From: Plasmodium coatneyi
Taxonomy: Eukaryota; Apicomplexa; Aconoidasida; Haemosporida; Plasmodiidae
Assembly: GCF_001680005.1 (NCBI RefSeq)
Contig: NC_033566.1
Coordinates: forward strand, 1,550,001 to 1,614,000
Length of the DNA stretch: 64,000 nucleotides
Direction of reading: 5' to 3'
Made by a program: the position numbers and the translations under genes. How positions within the stretch are numbered: position 1 is the first letter of the stretch; each line of letters starts with the position of its first letter. Shown piece after piece: positions 34,601 to 45,100 of the stretch. The notes under the pieces were generated by a model, which worked only from the letters and a program-made list of their open reading frames with translations, ran no database searches and was not told the origin of the DNA.

Positions 34601-36264
34601 TGTCGATGGGCATGACGGTCGCGTGTTGGGGGTAGAACCGGACAGGCAACCTGAAGTGGACACGGCAGGAGTGGGGGCAGCCCCTGTGCAGCGTGACAAC
34701 CTGTGTAACCCCTCTGACGATAGCGATGAGGCCTTTTTGAGCGAACCAAACGGAGGCTTCCCTACCGTCGGTCCATCCAAAGGGAAGAGCAAAGAAACTC
34801 CAAACAGCAGCAGAGAGGATAGCCCCACGTTGAGCCCCACCAGGGTGATGCAGAACTGCGAAGAGGAAACATCACACAATTATGGTAGTCGAAACGATAT
34901 TCCCCAATCTGTAGGTCTGCCTCCCCCAGCGGACCGCACAAAGAGGGAAGATAATTACAAGAAAAAAATGAACCCGTTGCATTCTTTGAAGAACCAACTG
35001 AAGAACCCATCTCTCCTAATCGACCTGAACAAAAATATCATAGATTTGTATTCCTTCGTCGTAGACTTAAATTATTTGAAAGTCCTTCTCTCTATGTTAA
35101 ACATATGTCTGTCCGGTGAGTACTTTATCTACGAGCCGGAGTTACACCAGCAGTTCATGGCTTTCGTAGAAAGTAACAATTTTTGTGTGGGTGACTTTTT
35201 AAGCGATATTAGGCACGTCGGACATATCCTCGAGGGAAGCGCAACGAAGAACAAGTGGGAAGGAAACCCATGCAGACGTAATGAGGTGGATAATCTGCCC
35301 TTCCCAATCAAAGAGAGAAAAAAGTTCTACATTTTCCTGCTCGCCCTGCACCTTATCCTGCGTCTCATAACGATATACCCAAACGAATGCATCACCATAA
35401 CAAACGAAACTAAGCTACACGACATTGTAAACTTCAACAAAATCCTTTTTTCAAATATAATCATAACAAACCAGCTGAAGGAATTGAGGCAAATTTCCAG
35501 AGAGTATATTAACACCACGTTCCAGTATGACCCCCTTACGAAGACGCTCACATTTAAGTATAAGATAAAGGAAGACGACAGTGAGCAGTTCGAGGACGTG
35601 ACTGCAAAGTTGACTTTGCTCTTCCTCCCCAACTATCCGTTTTCGCACTTGGTCATAAGTGACAGGATTGAATCGCTAGGTGAGGAAAATAAAATGCTTT
35701 CCCTCCTTTTGGGGATCCCTGCATTTAAAAAAAAAAAATATTCATTTCGACCCGTTGAACAGTATGACATATATATATATGATATTTTAACGCGTGAAAA
35801 GAACTCATTGATTATGAGTACCTATTCTATATTGCCCACTTGTCATACCATGTGAACCGCTTTTTCTTCACACCACCCCCCCTGCAGACAAGAAGGCACA
35901 CGTGCATAACTCCATAAAGAGCATGTATAAATATGCCCGTACAGGCAACATTAACGAGATGTTTGTAAAATTTGACAGCCTCATGAATGGCTACTTTGAG
36001 AATAAATCCCAGTGCAATATCTGTTTCATGATTTTATACGAGACGAAGACTTGTGATAAGGCCTGCTCCCAGTGCGGCACCTCCTACCACAGCTACTGCC
36101 TACACAAGTACGTACCGCACAATGATAGCGCATCGTCTGTTTTGCTTACCCATGATGCGTCTTTGCATTTTTTCACGTTTCCGTTTTTTTTTTTACCCCC
36201 CTGTAGGTGGTTCCTGACGTCCCACAATACCAAGTGCCCGTCCTGCCAAATGCAGTTCACGTAA
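28634..36264 (+). CDS. LTN1: Listerin E3 ubiquitin ligase (LTN1/RKR1)
   Basis: Ribosome-associated ligase that ubiquitinates nascent chains on stalled 60S subunits. Exons 28634-28691, 28959-29107, 29294-29408, 29516-29628, 29771-31747, 31902-35817, 35888-36107 and 36207-36264 join in frame to about 2201 residues (human 1766). The N-terminal region has the family start: KKNLQTKLKAIS, then FIVKVKTKIKAHLSVFLPPL and NIAADILLSIFPPK. The centre is HEAT-type helices with acidic and Ser-rich inserts (for example 34590-34960). The C-terminus is the listerin RING: CNICFMILYE, then CSQCGTSYHSYC, HKWF and CPSC, a C4HC3 arrangement. The last intron splits the codon before WF. The intron 6 donor (A|GTACCT at 35817) is chosen by phase. 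A 24-T run at 30652-30675 encodes seven to eight Phe in a row. I recall this locus as an unnamed zinc-finger protein in P. falciparum; the family call is mine. Confidence 0.85.
29672..29733. repeat. 11-bp tandem repeat in listerin intron 4
   Basis: About 5.5 near-perfect copies of CGCATCGACAA lie inside the intron between 29628 and 29771. Only the last copies show substitutions (CGACAGCGCATCGG), as expected of a minisatellite. Confidence 0.85.
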
Positions 36265-36826
36265 TGAAAAAGCGCCGCGTGGCAGTCATCCGGAGGTAAT
36301 TTTCAAGACACCCATTCGACTCTGTGATTTTGACTTTTTGTATATCCCTTCATTTGAATTTTTTAAACTGGATGTGTTTTTCCTACATTTGGTAACTTTC
36401 CCAACGTTATCGAACTTAACGCGTGTATTTGTGTTTAAAAAAGTTTGCCACGTGAAGGACAGCATAGAGGATTGCAGTACGCGCAGAGTTGGCACGTTTA
36501 ATTTACAAAAAAAATGCAGTGAAACGAAACGGGGGGAAATGCTGCGTGACGTGACGTAGACAGGGTGGCCCACTTAGCATACCAATTGATGACAGCGTAA
36601 TTGCAGTTGTGCAGAAAACGAAAAGGGCCGAAGGGGGCAGGGGGGCGAGGCCCCCCTTTGGAGAGCGCCAATTTTAAAAATAAAAAATGAAACGATTCGT
36701 GTGTAGGTAGTCAGATACCGCCGCATCGAGCGGATCGCTTCTCTTTCGCGAACTACGTACCCGCATGAACAAGGTAGATGTTTCTGGGCGGTTCGCATGG
36801 CAGGGATGACAAGATTAACACCCCTC
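36265..36826. other. Convergent 3' space between listerin and CRK5
   Basis: About 560 bases between facing stop codons. Less homopolymer-rich than other spacers. Both genes should terminate here; no gene seen. Confidence 0.5.
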
Positions 36827-38980
36827 TCAAGTGAATCCATGAAAGGTGGGTAGCTGATGCGGGGCGGCCCGGTTGGTGGTGGTGGCGGACTTGAAGTGGT
36901 CCTTGCGTCGCTGTTTCTTCCTATCAGGGGAGGAGAAGTCCGGTATGGAAAGATTCCTCTTCACACGCATGGATGTAGCCAACTCGTAAGATGTCTCCGG
37001 GTTCACAGCGTGGTAACTGGATCGGTTGAATTTCCTTCTCTTAGAAGATGTAGAAGTCGGAGTCACATAGTTTGTGCTGTCATCGTAGAAGGACATTTCT
37101 TCCTTTGTCTCGATAACATTCTTTTCCTTCATGTCATTCAACACCTTAATACTAGCTCGTTTAATAAACCCATTGGCGTTCTTATCATCTTTTGCATACT
37201 GGTCAGAAAAAATGGCAAAGGATCTTCTGCCACTTTTTTTATACCCCCCCAAATTTTTAAAGGTATCATTTATAAGCTTAAAAATGATCTTTCCATGTCT
37301 ATCATTGGATTTGCATAAAAAGTGAGAGATCATCGTGGTGGTTAGAAGATTCTTTTTCTTCTGTTCAATTTCTCTGAAAGTTTTTATTCCTATATAGTAC
37401 TTTAAGCAGTGCACATACCAGTTATATACTCCGATTCCGTCTAGGTTATCAAAACGTATGTCTGAAAACCATGGGTGTGACAAAGCATCTGCTGCTGTGA
37501 TTCTATCATTTGGGTTGTACTTTAACATTTTCACGAGGAGATCTATCCCCAGTTCGTCTATCCTTCCGTTTGTTATTACGTTGAGGGCGTCCTTTTTGTT
37601 CTTTATATTCACATTGAAAAAGTCTTCCTTGAGGGGATAAAACCTGGAATCACTAAAAAATTCCAACTCATCATTGTTTGGTTTGCCTAGGGAGTTCACA
37701 ATTCTTATGATGAGATCAAATTCTGTTACGCCTCTGAAGAGGGGCCTTCCTATAATTAGTTCGCAGATGATGCAGGCTGCTGACCAGATATCCACGTTCA
37801 GTCCGTATTGGAAGTCCTTATTGTTGTAGTAGTCGTCTTCTTCTATTCCTCGGAGGCGTGCCCTTTCCCGTTTTCGCTCAGCTGCTTTTTCGCGTTGCAT
37901 CGCTTTTACTTGCTGCTTGTTCTTGTTTCTATTGTTCTGGTTGGCATTGCATTGGATATTTTTGTTTCCATTTCCGCTACCCCTGTCGGTCGTGCACCCA
38001 GCGCTTGCTGTGTGGGTTCTGCTGTTGCCGATGCTGTCGATACCCTTGGTCGGGGGCGCACTTACATTGGCGTGATTCGCATGGGGCGGATTGGCAGATG
38101 TGGATAATTCATTCGCTGGCGGTTTGACCTTTCCTTTACCCTTGGTGCGCCCCTTTTTTCCCTTGGCCATTTCAAATTTGGAGAGGAGCACCTCCAAAGG
38201 ACGGTAATAAATAGTACACACAGTGGGAGTCATGTCTCCGTCATTTTTCAGCTCCCTGCACAAACCTAAGTCACCAATTTTAAGTAAAAACTTACGATTG
38301 GGTGTCTGTTGTAGCATCACATTTTCAGGTTTCAAATCCCTGTGGCACATTTTATTGTTGTGTAGGTAAGCAAGTCCATTTAACAGTTGGAAGGATAACC
38401 ACTTGGCTTCTTTCAAGCTGAGGCCCGCCTGGTCATCCGTGATCTTCGTCTTCTGAATGAGCCTCTTTAAATCTCCAGCGTCACAGTACTCATACGCAGC
38501 GAAAATAAATTTCTGGTCTGCTGACAGGGGGGTCATATCCAGTTTTTTTGAGTGCTGAAAGTTGGACGCATGGTGTTGTAATATCTGACGGTTGATGTAT
38601 TCGCTAATGCATTTTTGTCTGTCTATTGTGACGTCTATGAGTCGTAAAATGTTTGGATGCCTTCCGATGTTTTTTAAACAGCTAAGTTCTCTCAATGTCG
38701 TGCAGCTAATCCCTTCTTCATTTATCGTTTTCAAATCATCACGGAAAAATTTGATCGCATAAATATTTTTCCGAAAGAAGACAAACTCATCCGTGTAGTA
38801 GTCGTATGGGAGGTAATTCGTATTCTGGTAGAGGTCGTTGTTATTGTTGTTATTGTATTTGATTACCTTCCCTTTGTATACATCTCCGTAGGTTCCTCCC
38901 CCCAGCTTCTCCTCCAGAGACACCGTCGAGTAGATATTGTTGAAATATATTTTGCACTTTGTCAGCGTTATGCCATACAT
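36827..38980 (-). CDS. CRK5: Cdc2-related protein kinase 5 (CRK5)
   Basis: Atypical cyclin-dependent kinase of Plasmodium, linked by published work to parasite cell-cycle progression and to DNA replication and mitosis in male gametes. Single exon, 717 residues. The start is the ATG at 38978-38980; the frame upstream has only TTG. Kinase motifs in order: glycine loop LGGGTYGDVYKG near residue 28, an insert of Asn/Tyr, catalytic Lys in IYAIKFF, a PSTAIRE-equivalent helix EEGISCTTLREL, and HRDLKPENV. The metal motif reads DLG rather than DFG (IGDLGLCREL). The activation segment TPTVCTIYYRPLEVLL replaces the usual APE with PLE. An insert of about 110 residues (Lys/Asn/Arg-rich, roughly 37840-38160) precedes VDIWSAACIICELI. 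The C-lobe ends near HPWF, followed by a basic Ser/Thr tail of about 150 residues. The recalled orthologue is PF3D7_0615500. Confidence 0.92.
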   Translation of the reverse strand: MYGITLTKCKIYFNNIYSTVSLEEKLGGGTYGDVYKGKVIKYNNNNNNDLYQNTNYLPYDYYTDEFVFFRKNIYAIKFFRDDLKTINEEGISCTTLRELSCLKNIGRHPNILRLIDVTIDRQKCISEYINRQILQHHASNFQHSKKLDMTPLSADQKFIFAAYEYCDAGDLKRLIQKTKITDDQAGLSLKEAKWLSFQLLNGLAYLHNNKMCHRDLKPENVMLQQTPNRKFLLKIGDLGLCRELKNDGDMTPTVCTIYYRPLEVLLSKFEMAKGKKGRTKGKGKVKPPANELSTSANPPHANHANVSAPPTKGIDSIGNSRTHTASAGCTTDRGSGNGNKNIQCNANQNNRNKNKQQVKAMQREKAAERKRERARLRGIEEDDYYNNKDFQYGLNVDIWSAACIICELIIGRPLFRGVTEFDLIIRIVNSLGKPNNDELEFFSDSRFYPLKEDFFNVNIKNKKDALNVITNGRIDELGIDLLVKMLKYNPNDRITAADALSHPWFSDIRFDNLDGIGVYNWYVHCLKYYIGIKTFREIEQKKKNLLTTTMISHFLCKSNDRHGKIIFKLINDTFKNLGGYKKSGRRSFAIFSDQYAKDDKNANGFIKRASIKVLNDMKEKNVIETKEEMSFYDDSTNYVTPTSTSSKRRKFNRSSYHAVNPETSYELATSMRVKRNLSIPDFSSPDRKKQRRKDHFKSATTTNRAAPHQLPTFHGFT

Positions 38981-41900
38981 GGTGGGCAAAGTGGGAACTA
39001 ATGGAGGTGCATACAGTCGGTATATATATATATATGATACCCAGGAGAGTGATCAACAGAGTGGTCGTTTACCTAGCAGGTCGCTTCGTTTGGCCCGTTC
39101 TCCAACAGTATCCCTAACCCTTTCCCCACCGCGTCAGTGCAAAGCCAGGGGAATGTGGGGCATAAACATTAACCCATAAGTACAGCGGCGTTCCTTTTTT
39201 GGGCCCCCTGCAGAGGAGGGAACTTACCCAAATGCTGCACGCACAAGGGGAAGTAAGAGGTGTGTGAGCGTAATGCTCTTCCCAAGTGTGTGCTTCCTCC
39301 CCCCCTTCCTTGGTGGAACCTTTCAAGGACGTATTATCCCTAGGGTGGTGAACGTACAGGGGAGAGTTCCTAGCTCGTGGGGCAGGTATGCTTTACGGTT
39401 AATGGTTGTGAGGGGTCACTGCTCATTGCTCAGTGGTGCATTCTTAGTGGTGCTTCCCAAGTGGAACCTTCCACGTGGCGCATCCTTAGTGCAGTTTTCC
39501 CAGTGTCACTCGCAGTATGGCTCGCTTCCCTGCGATGTGTAAGTATTACCCTTGGAACCCCTGGAACGAAGAGAGTTCGCGTTGCATGCACTTGGGCGTG
39601 TGTAAGAGGCGCCGAATGTGTGCGTGCTTTTCCCGTGTGTAAGGGGAGAATTCGCGAAATGGGTCAACGTGTGTAAAGGATCAGCACACGTGCGGGGCCA
39701 ATCTTGAGTGTGCTTTTCTCCCCCGCATGCACCTCCCCCCTTGCGTGTACCTACCCGTGTGTAAGCTCGAAAAGGTACGCACACTCGAGGACGTCTCTTG
39801 GATCCCCTCAAGGAGCACTTTAAACGAATTGCCAAGATAAAGGAAGAGGATTTTTCAAACTTCGATGCTCATTTCACATGGGCTTAAATAAGGACAAAGG
39901 AGAAAAAAAAAAAAAAAAAAAAAAAAGAGCAGCACTGAAATAGACAAAGTGTAACTAAATAGAGGTTTTATTTGTCGAACGAAAAAACAAAAAGCACAAA
40001 AAGGAAGCTTCAAATTGGTAGCATTTTTCAATGTATTAAAATGAGTTTCTTGGGGAGAGGGGGAAACTATTATGGTCCCTCATCCAGGAGAAAAAAAAGG
40101 GAGAGAGAAAGGCAAAGATCCATGATATAAGCGCGGTGCGCTAAGCGCGAGGTGTACCAAAAGGAAACAAAAGAAAGTGTACTTTGAAGAAAATTCTCCA
40201 GCGCGCACCTTCACAAAGGCGTTATCGGCAAAACGAGGAAAAAAAAAAAAAGGACCTCAAAAGAGCATCCGCTGGACGTGCTAAAGTTCACACTTCCCAT
40301 TTTCCATTTCTCTGATGAGAAACAAAAAGGAGGAAAGCTTAATCAACTTTATCTCCTTCATAATTTATGAATATATGTAAACAGTGTCTTCTTTTTTTTT
40401 TTTTTTTTTCAAAGTGCCGCTGATGGCTCGCCCCATTTGCGCGGTGACCTATGAACGTATTTGCTCGTTCAACGATGTTAATCTGGGGATGCGCATTTTC
40501 CCATGGGTCTGTGTAGATGAATACCGGTACAAGGAGGAAGCGCTAATCGCATTGCTGCGGGGGGTGGAACAGATACATTCCGCGCGATATTATGTCACTT
40601 CTACATGGGTTTATTTTAAAATTTTCTATGAGGGAAACTTCTCTGTGTGTCATGCGCAGGTTTTCCTTCCCTACGGGGGGGGTCCTTGCGTTCTGTTCCC
40701 ATTCCGCTTTCGCTTTCGCTTTCGCTTTCGCTTTTTTTTTTTTTTTTTTTTTTTTTTCTTAGGAGAAATCATCTATTACACGGTTTTACTGCCCACACTA
40801 GGCGAGAGGAAACCAGGCTTGTATTATAATTTTATGGTTCCACCTCAGTCACCGGTTTGCACCACAAAAGGTTACGAAAACATGTGTGCAAAAATATCAG
40901 GTGTACGTTGCATAATTTGCTGGTGAATTTTTTTAGAGGAACAACGGAGAGAGTTGAAATCAGAACAACATTGGTAACCGATTGAGTTTGTGTTAAACTT
41001 GGAATGTAACATATGGAGGTGGGTTGCAGCGGTGGATGTACTTCCAGCGCGTGGTATTCCGCCTGAACCGTGGGTGAGGGACGAGCATCCTGCCATGCGT
41101 TGTTCCCTAATCTGGCGAACATTTCACAACCACTTATGTACAACGTGTGGACGTTTTTTTTTCAAGTGGAACTGCTAACTGGGAATGGCAAATAAAAAAT
41201 AATTTAGGTTTTTTTTTTTTTTTTTTTTCATAAAATTATGGAGTTCCTTCGATGTTACACCGTAACAAGGACAAATCGAGCGCGCACCAAATTGGAGGAG
41301 TCCATTTAGGGTGGGTGTTAAGTTGTGTGCTGCATGCCCCATCATTAATGTAATTTTTTTTTCCACCCCTTTGGGATGTGTTTGCACGCAGGTTATTCCC
41401 GTATGCTTGGGAATACACCCACAGAATGTATGCCAGAAGAATACACCGAAAAAATATGCTTAAAAAAGTCGCCTCAAAATCACCATCCAACACGTGCACC
41501 TCCACGTATGCACGACCCCGCCTGCTGCCTTTCCTGGGAGAAATTCCTGAACCACCCCCCGAGCACCGGAGGGGGAAAATCAGCTGTACGCACGACTCAC
41601 CATTTGGTCGACTGTGGTTTGGCTACCTGCATGATTAGCTCCTTCGCAGCTGCGAATTGGGCAAATGCGCAATTTATGAAATGGAGAAAAAAAAAAAAAA
41701 AAAAAAAAAAAAAAGCAGAAAAAACGTAGAAAAGTTAAGCAAAGCGAAGTAACGTAAAGGGGGTAAAAGAAACGGCCTACGAGATAGGAAACCATTTTTA
41801 AAGTTGAACAAGGAAAGAGAAAGATTAACGGATTTGCCGCATGACATCATAGAGGCACCCCATTTTTGTAGTCATTGTTTCTTCATTGGCAAAGCCACCA

Positions 41901-42101
41901 ATTTTTCTGCATAACGTGAACGTGTGGAGAAGGCAGAAAAACGCAGTTGTTCTTTCTTGTGCGCGTTCTGTGGATCTCCGGCGGGGGAGAAGAACGCGAA
42001 GAGAGGAAGATCCCACGTGGAGAACGACGCAACCACGTACAGAACGACGCAACCACGCAGAACCCGCGATCGAGGAAATAAAATGAGCACAGAGGAGTAG
42101 C
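38981..42101. other. Long divergent intergenic region (CRK5 / DIS3L2-type)
   Basis: 3.1 kb, the longest gene-free stretch here, between two genes pointing apart. It holds a TA repeat at about 39018-39034, A runs near 39903-39926 and 41683-41714, T runs near 40390-40409 and 41208-41229, and a CTTTCG hexamer tract running into a T run at 40703-40757. It also has two 20-bp direct copies (AGAACGACGCAACCACG core) at 42021-42057, just upstream of the DIS3L2-type start. Several short frames (39264-39676, 40384-40926) have no domain and cross homopolymers. Promoters or noncoding RNAs are possible; none can be shown. Confidence 0.55.
40703..40757. repeat. CTTTCG hexamer repeat plus poly-T
   Basis: About five tandem copies of the hexamer CTTTCG run straight into an unbroken T run of about 25 bases, followed by CTTAG. 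The array lies in the long divergent spacer and has no coding support. Confidence 0.85.
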
Positions 42102-45100
42102 ATGAATACGAACAAAAAAAAACCGTTTCACAAAAAACTGAATAGAAGAGTACTCAAGGAATTTTCATACGTTTCTTTTAAGAAGGAAATTGCGAAGCTG
42201 TATGAAAAGGAGAAGGACTTCTTTAAGCAGATGCATAATGGGACTCTATCGTCGGAAGATGTTTTAAGATGTGACGGGACAAACGATCCATATGTGCGGC
42301 GGAAGGGGGAGCACCACGTGGATGGTGCCGGATTGGTGGTCAATGTGCGAAAAGGACCTACGACTTCCCGTTCGCTAGGAAAGATCGCCAAAAGACAAGA
42401 GGCCACCAAGGGGGCGGATCCCAAAGGAGGTGTAACTGGCCGAAAAGATGTTCTGAAATCCCAATCCATGGGGGACAAAGACACGGAAAGTTTCCACTCG
42501 TGTTCTATGCAGGAGCACGACGAGGAGACTAGCTCGAAGAATTCAGTGAATAATGTGGGGGGGAAGAATCTCCAAATGGGGAAAGCCAAGGTAGAGCAAG
42601 TAAAGAAGAATGCACACAACACCATGAGCGATCACACGCGGATGATCAAGCAAGAGGAAAAGGAAGTCATAAAGCAAGTGCTAAAAATAATTATAACAGA
42701 ACAAAAAATATTCGATATTTTAGCGAGGCATTTTCAGGAGAGAATAATAGATGTTATAAGCCCCCAAATGATGAAATACATTTTAAAAAAGGCACGAAAA
42801 AACGTGGACTTTCAGATGGTAAAAATTCTTCTGGTTCAGAATGTAGACCAGAAGAATATAGAGAACACCCTCAACACTAAAGGGAAAAGAAAGTTATTCA
42901 AAAAATATATTTTCTCTAAGCAAAGAATGAGGGCTATAGAATGTGCGCTCCTTGAAATTGCGTGGATGGATGAATATGGGTTCAATTTTCGTGAATCCTA
43001 TAAAGAGTTAGACATATCATCGGATGAGTACCTTCTCTGTGTGGAAGCCGTGTGTGTTTATCTGACACGAAAATCTCAGGAGGGCACGGCGAATTATAAA
43101 AAATACTTGGCTGTGCATAAGCACGTTAGGCAGCTTTTGCATGGAAACTCCAGTGCGTATGAGAGCGGCAGTAGTGTTAGATCCGTGCAGGGGGTCAGGG
43201 GTTTGGACACCCAGGGAGATGACAACAGTCAGAGGATCGAACAGAAGAAAAGCAAAAATGTTATCGACGCAGAGGATATTGCCCGTCTGCATATTGACCA
43301 GGGGGGAAGCGACGGTGGTGAAGTGGGGGGTCCAAAAAAGGACAATACCACCAAAGTTCCATATAAACCGGGTGGAACCCACGAAAGTTCTGCGGAATTA
43401 CTCAAAATGGTGAGCGAAGAAATGAAAAAAAGGGACCGCGAAATTAACACACTGAAAAGGTCATTGGAGCAGATAGAGAAGGATGTAAAGCTGCTATTGA
43501 GAAAGAATGACGTGAGGACAGATTCGGTGGAAGACTCGTTGGACCACTCGTTGGAGGATTTCAGAAGGAGCCATTCTTCCTACCGCAGCGCGGAGAAGGC
43601 ACCTCCACGGGGGGAGTCATGCGTGAAGTCATCTGTGAAGTCATCTGTGAAGTCATCTGTGAAGCCGTCTGTGAAGGCATCCGCGGAACCACCTGTGGCC
43701 GTCCCCATAAGCGAGGAAGACGTAACCTCGTTCAGGCACAAGGCATTCGTCCTGATTAACTTGCTGAATGAGCACCTCACCGGGGAGGAAACCAAAACAA
43801 GCGCAACTGCGAAGAAGCAAACGGAAGGGAAACCTCTAACCCTGAATTATCTGAACGAGGAAATTGACAGACTGATAGGCATCATGACGGGGGGAAAAAA
43901 ACCATCTACAGAAAAACCACCGGCAGAAAAACCATCTGCAAACAAACCATCTGCAAACAAACCATCTGCAATCAAACCACCTGCAGACAAACCATCTGCA
44001 GAAAAACCATCTGCAGAAAAACCACCTGGCCACGTGGGACAAAGCAGCAGTGAGGTGTGGAGCCCCTCGGAGGGCGCCTCCAACTTGGAGGAAGAACGAA
44101 ACAAATTGGTATCCCCCCCAATGAAGGGAATGAACAAAAAGGGAAAGACAACCAAAGTTGAGCAGTTCCCAGAGCAGATAAATTGGGAGGTATCAAATGT
44201 GGGGAAAAAAGCAGGAGCCAGGGAAGCAGACAGAATTGTATACATGGCGGGGAAAACTGCCTCTGCTAAAATGGATTCCTTTAAAATGAGCACCCCGCAA
44301 GTGGGATCAACATCCGAGTTAAGGAAAAACGATGCGATCAAAATGGAGAGGAAGGTTTCCCCACCAAGCAGTTACACAGATAGGGTGAAAGAAAGGCAAA
44401 AGAAATCTTCCGTCTACGAGTACGACGTAAGTACCACTCGGTGGAACAACAACCATGGCATACTTGAACCCAAAAGAGAAAAGAAAAAAAATAGCATCCT
44501 TAAATACGTTAATAATTTTATGAGCAATGCAGCGAGCGAAAACATGAACAGAGGAATATCATCTGTGGAGAGTAGCAAAATGGAAGACATGGTTACTTCT
44601 CAGAACACCAGTTCAGATGCATCCATAACCGTGGAGAACACATATAAGAGGAGAAACTACTTCCAGGAATACATGAATTACTGCAAGGAGACTGAGGAGG
44701 AGGATGGGGATGGAGAGCAGAGTGACCTCGTGTCGGTAAATAACGCACCCCATGTGTACTCCAGGGGGGGAAGAACCACCAACCAGTGGAAAAGAGAGAA
44801 TAAAGAGAAAAGAGAAAAGGAGGCCGAGGAAAATAAAGAAAAGGTGGGCGAGAACAGGGCGAAGAGCGAGGACCTGATGAACCTGAATGGGGAGCAGATC
44901 AACCACATGCTCAGCATCGGCAAGGATAAAAGCAACAACACGACGGTGACGACAAATCACATGGTCGAGAAGGGAGAAGCGAGAATTGTTGACAACTGCG
45001 ATGGGAATAAGGAAAAAGAGAAGGGGAAAAAGAAGCTGTTGAAGGAGCAGAAGGGAAATGCTCATGAGGTAGAGCAAGGCATAGTGATGACCGGAAGACG

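Noticed and set aside
40384..40926. 180-residue plus-strand frame in the CRK5/nuclease spacer
   Set aside because: It consists largely of translated poly-T and CTTTCG repeat (Phe and Arg-Phe runs) with no domain or splice logic.
43623..44029. Possible CRISPR-like array
   Set aside because: Units are 12 bp, contiguous without spacers, and encode in-frame peptide repeats; the organism is eukaryotic.
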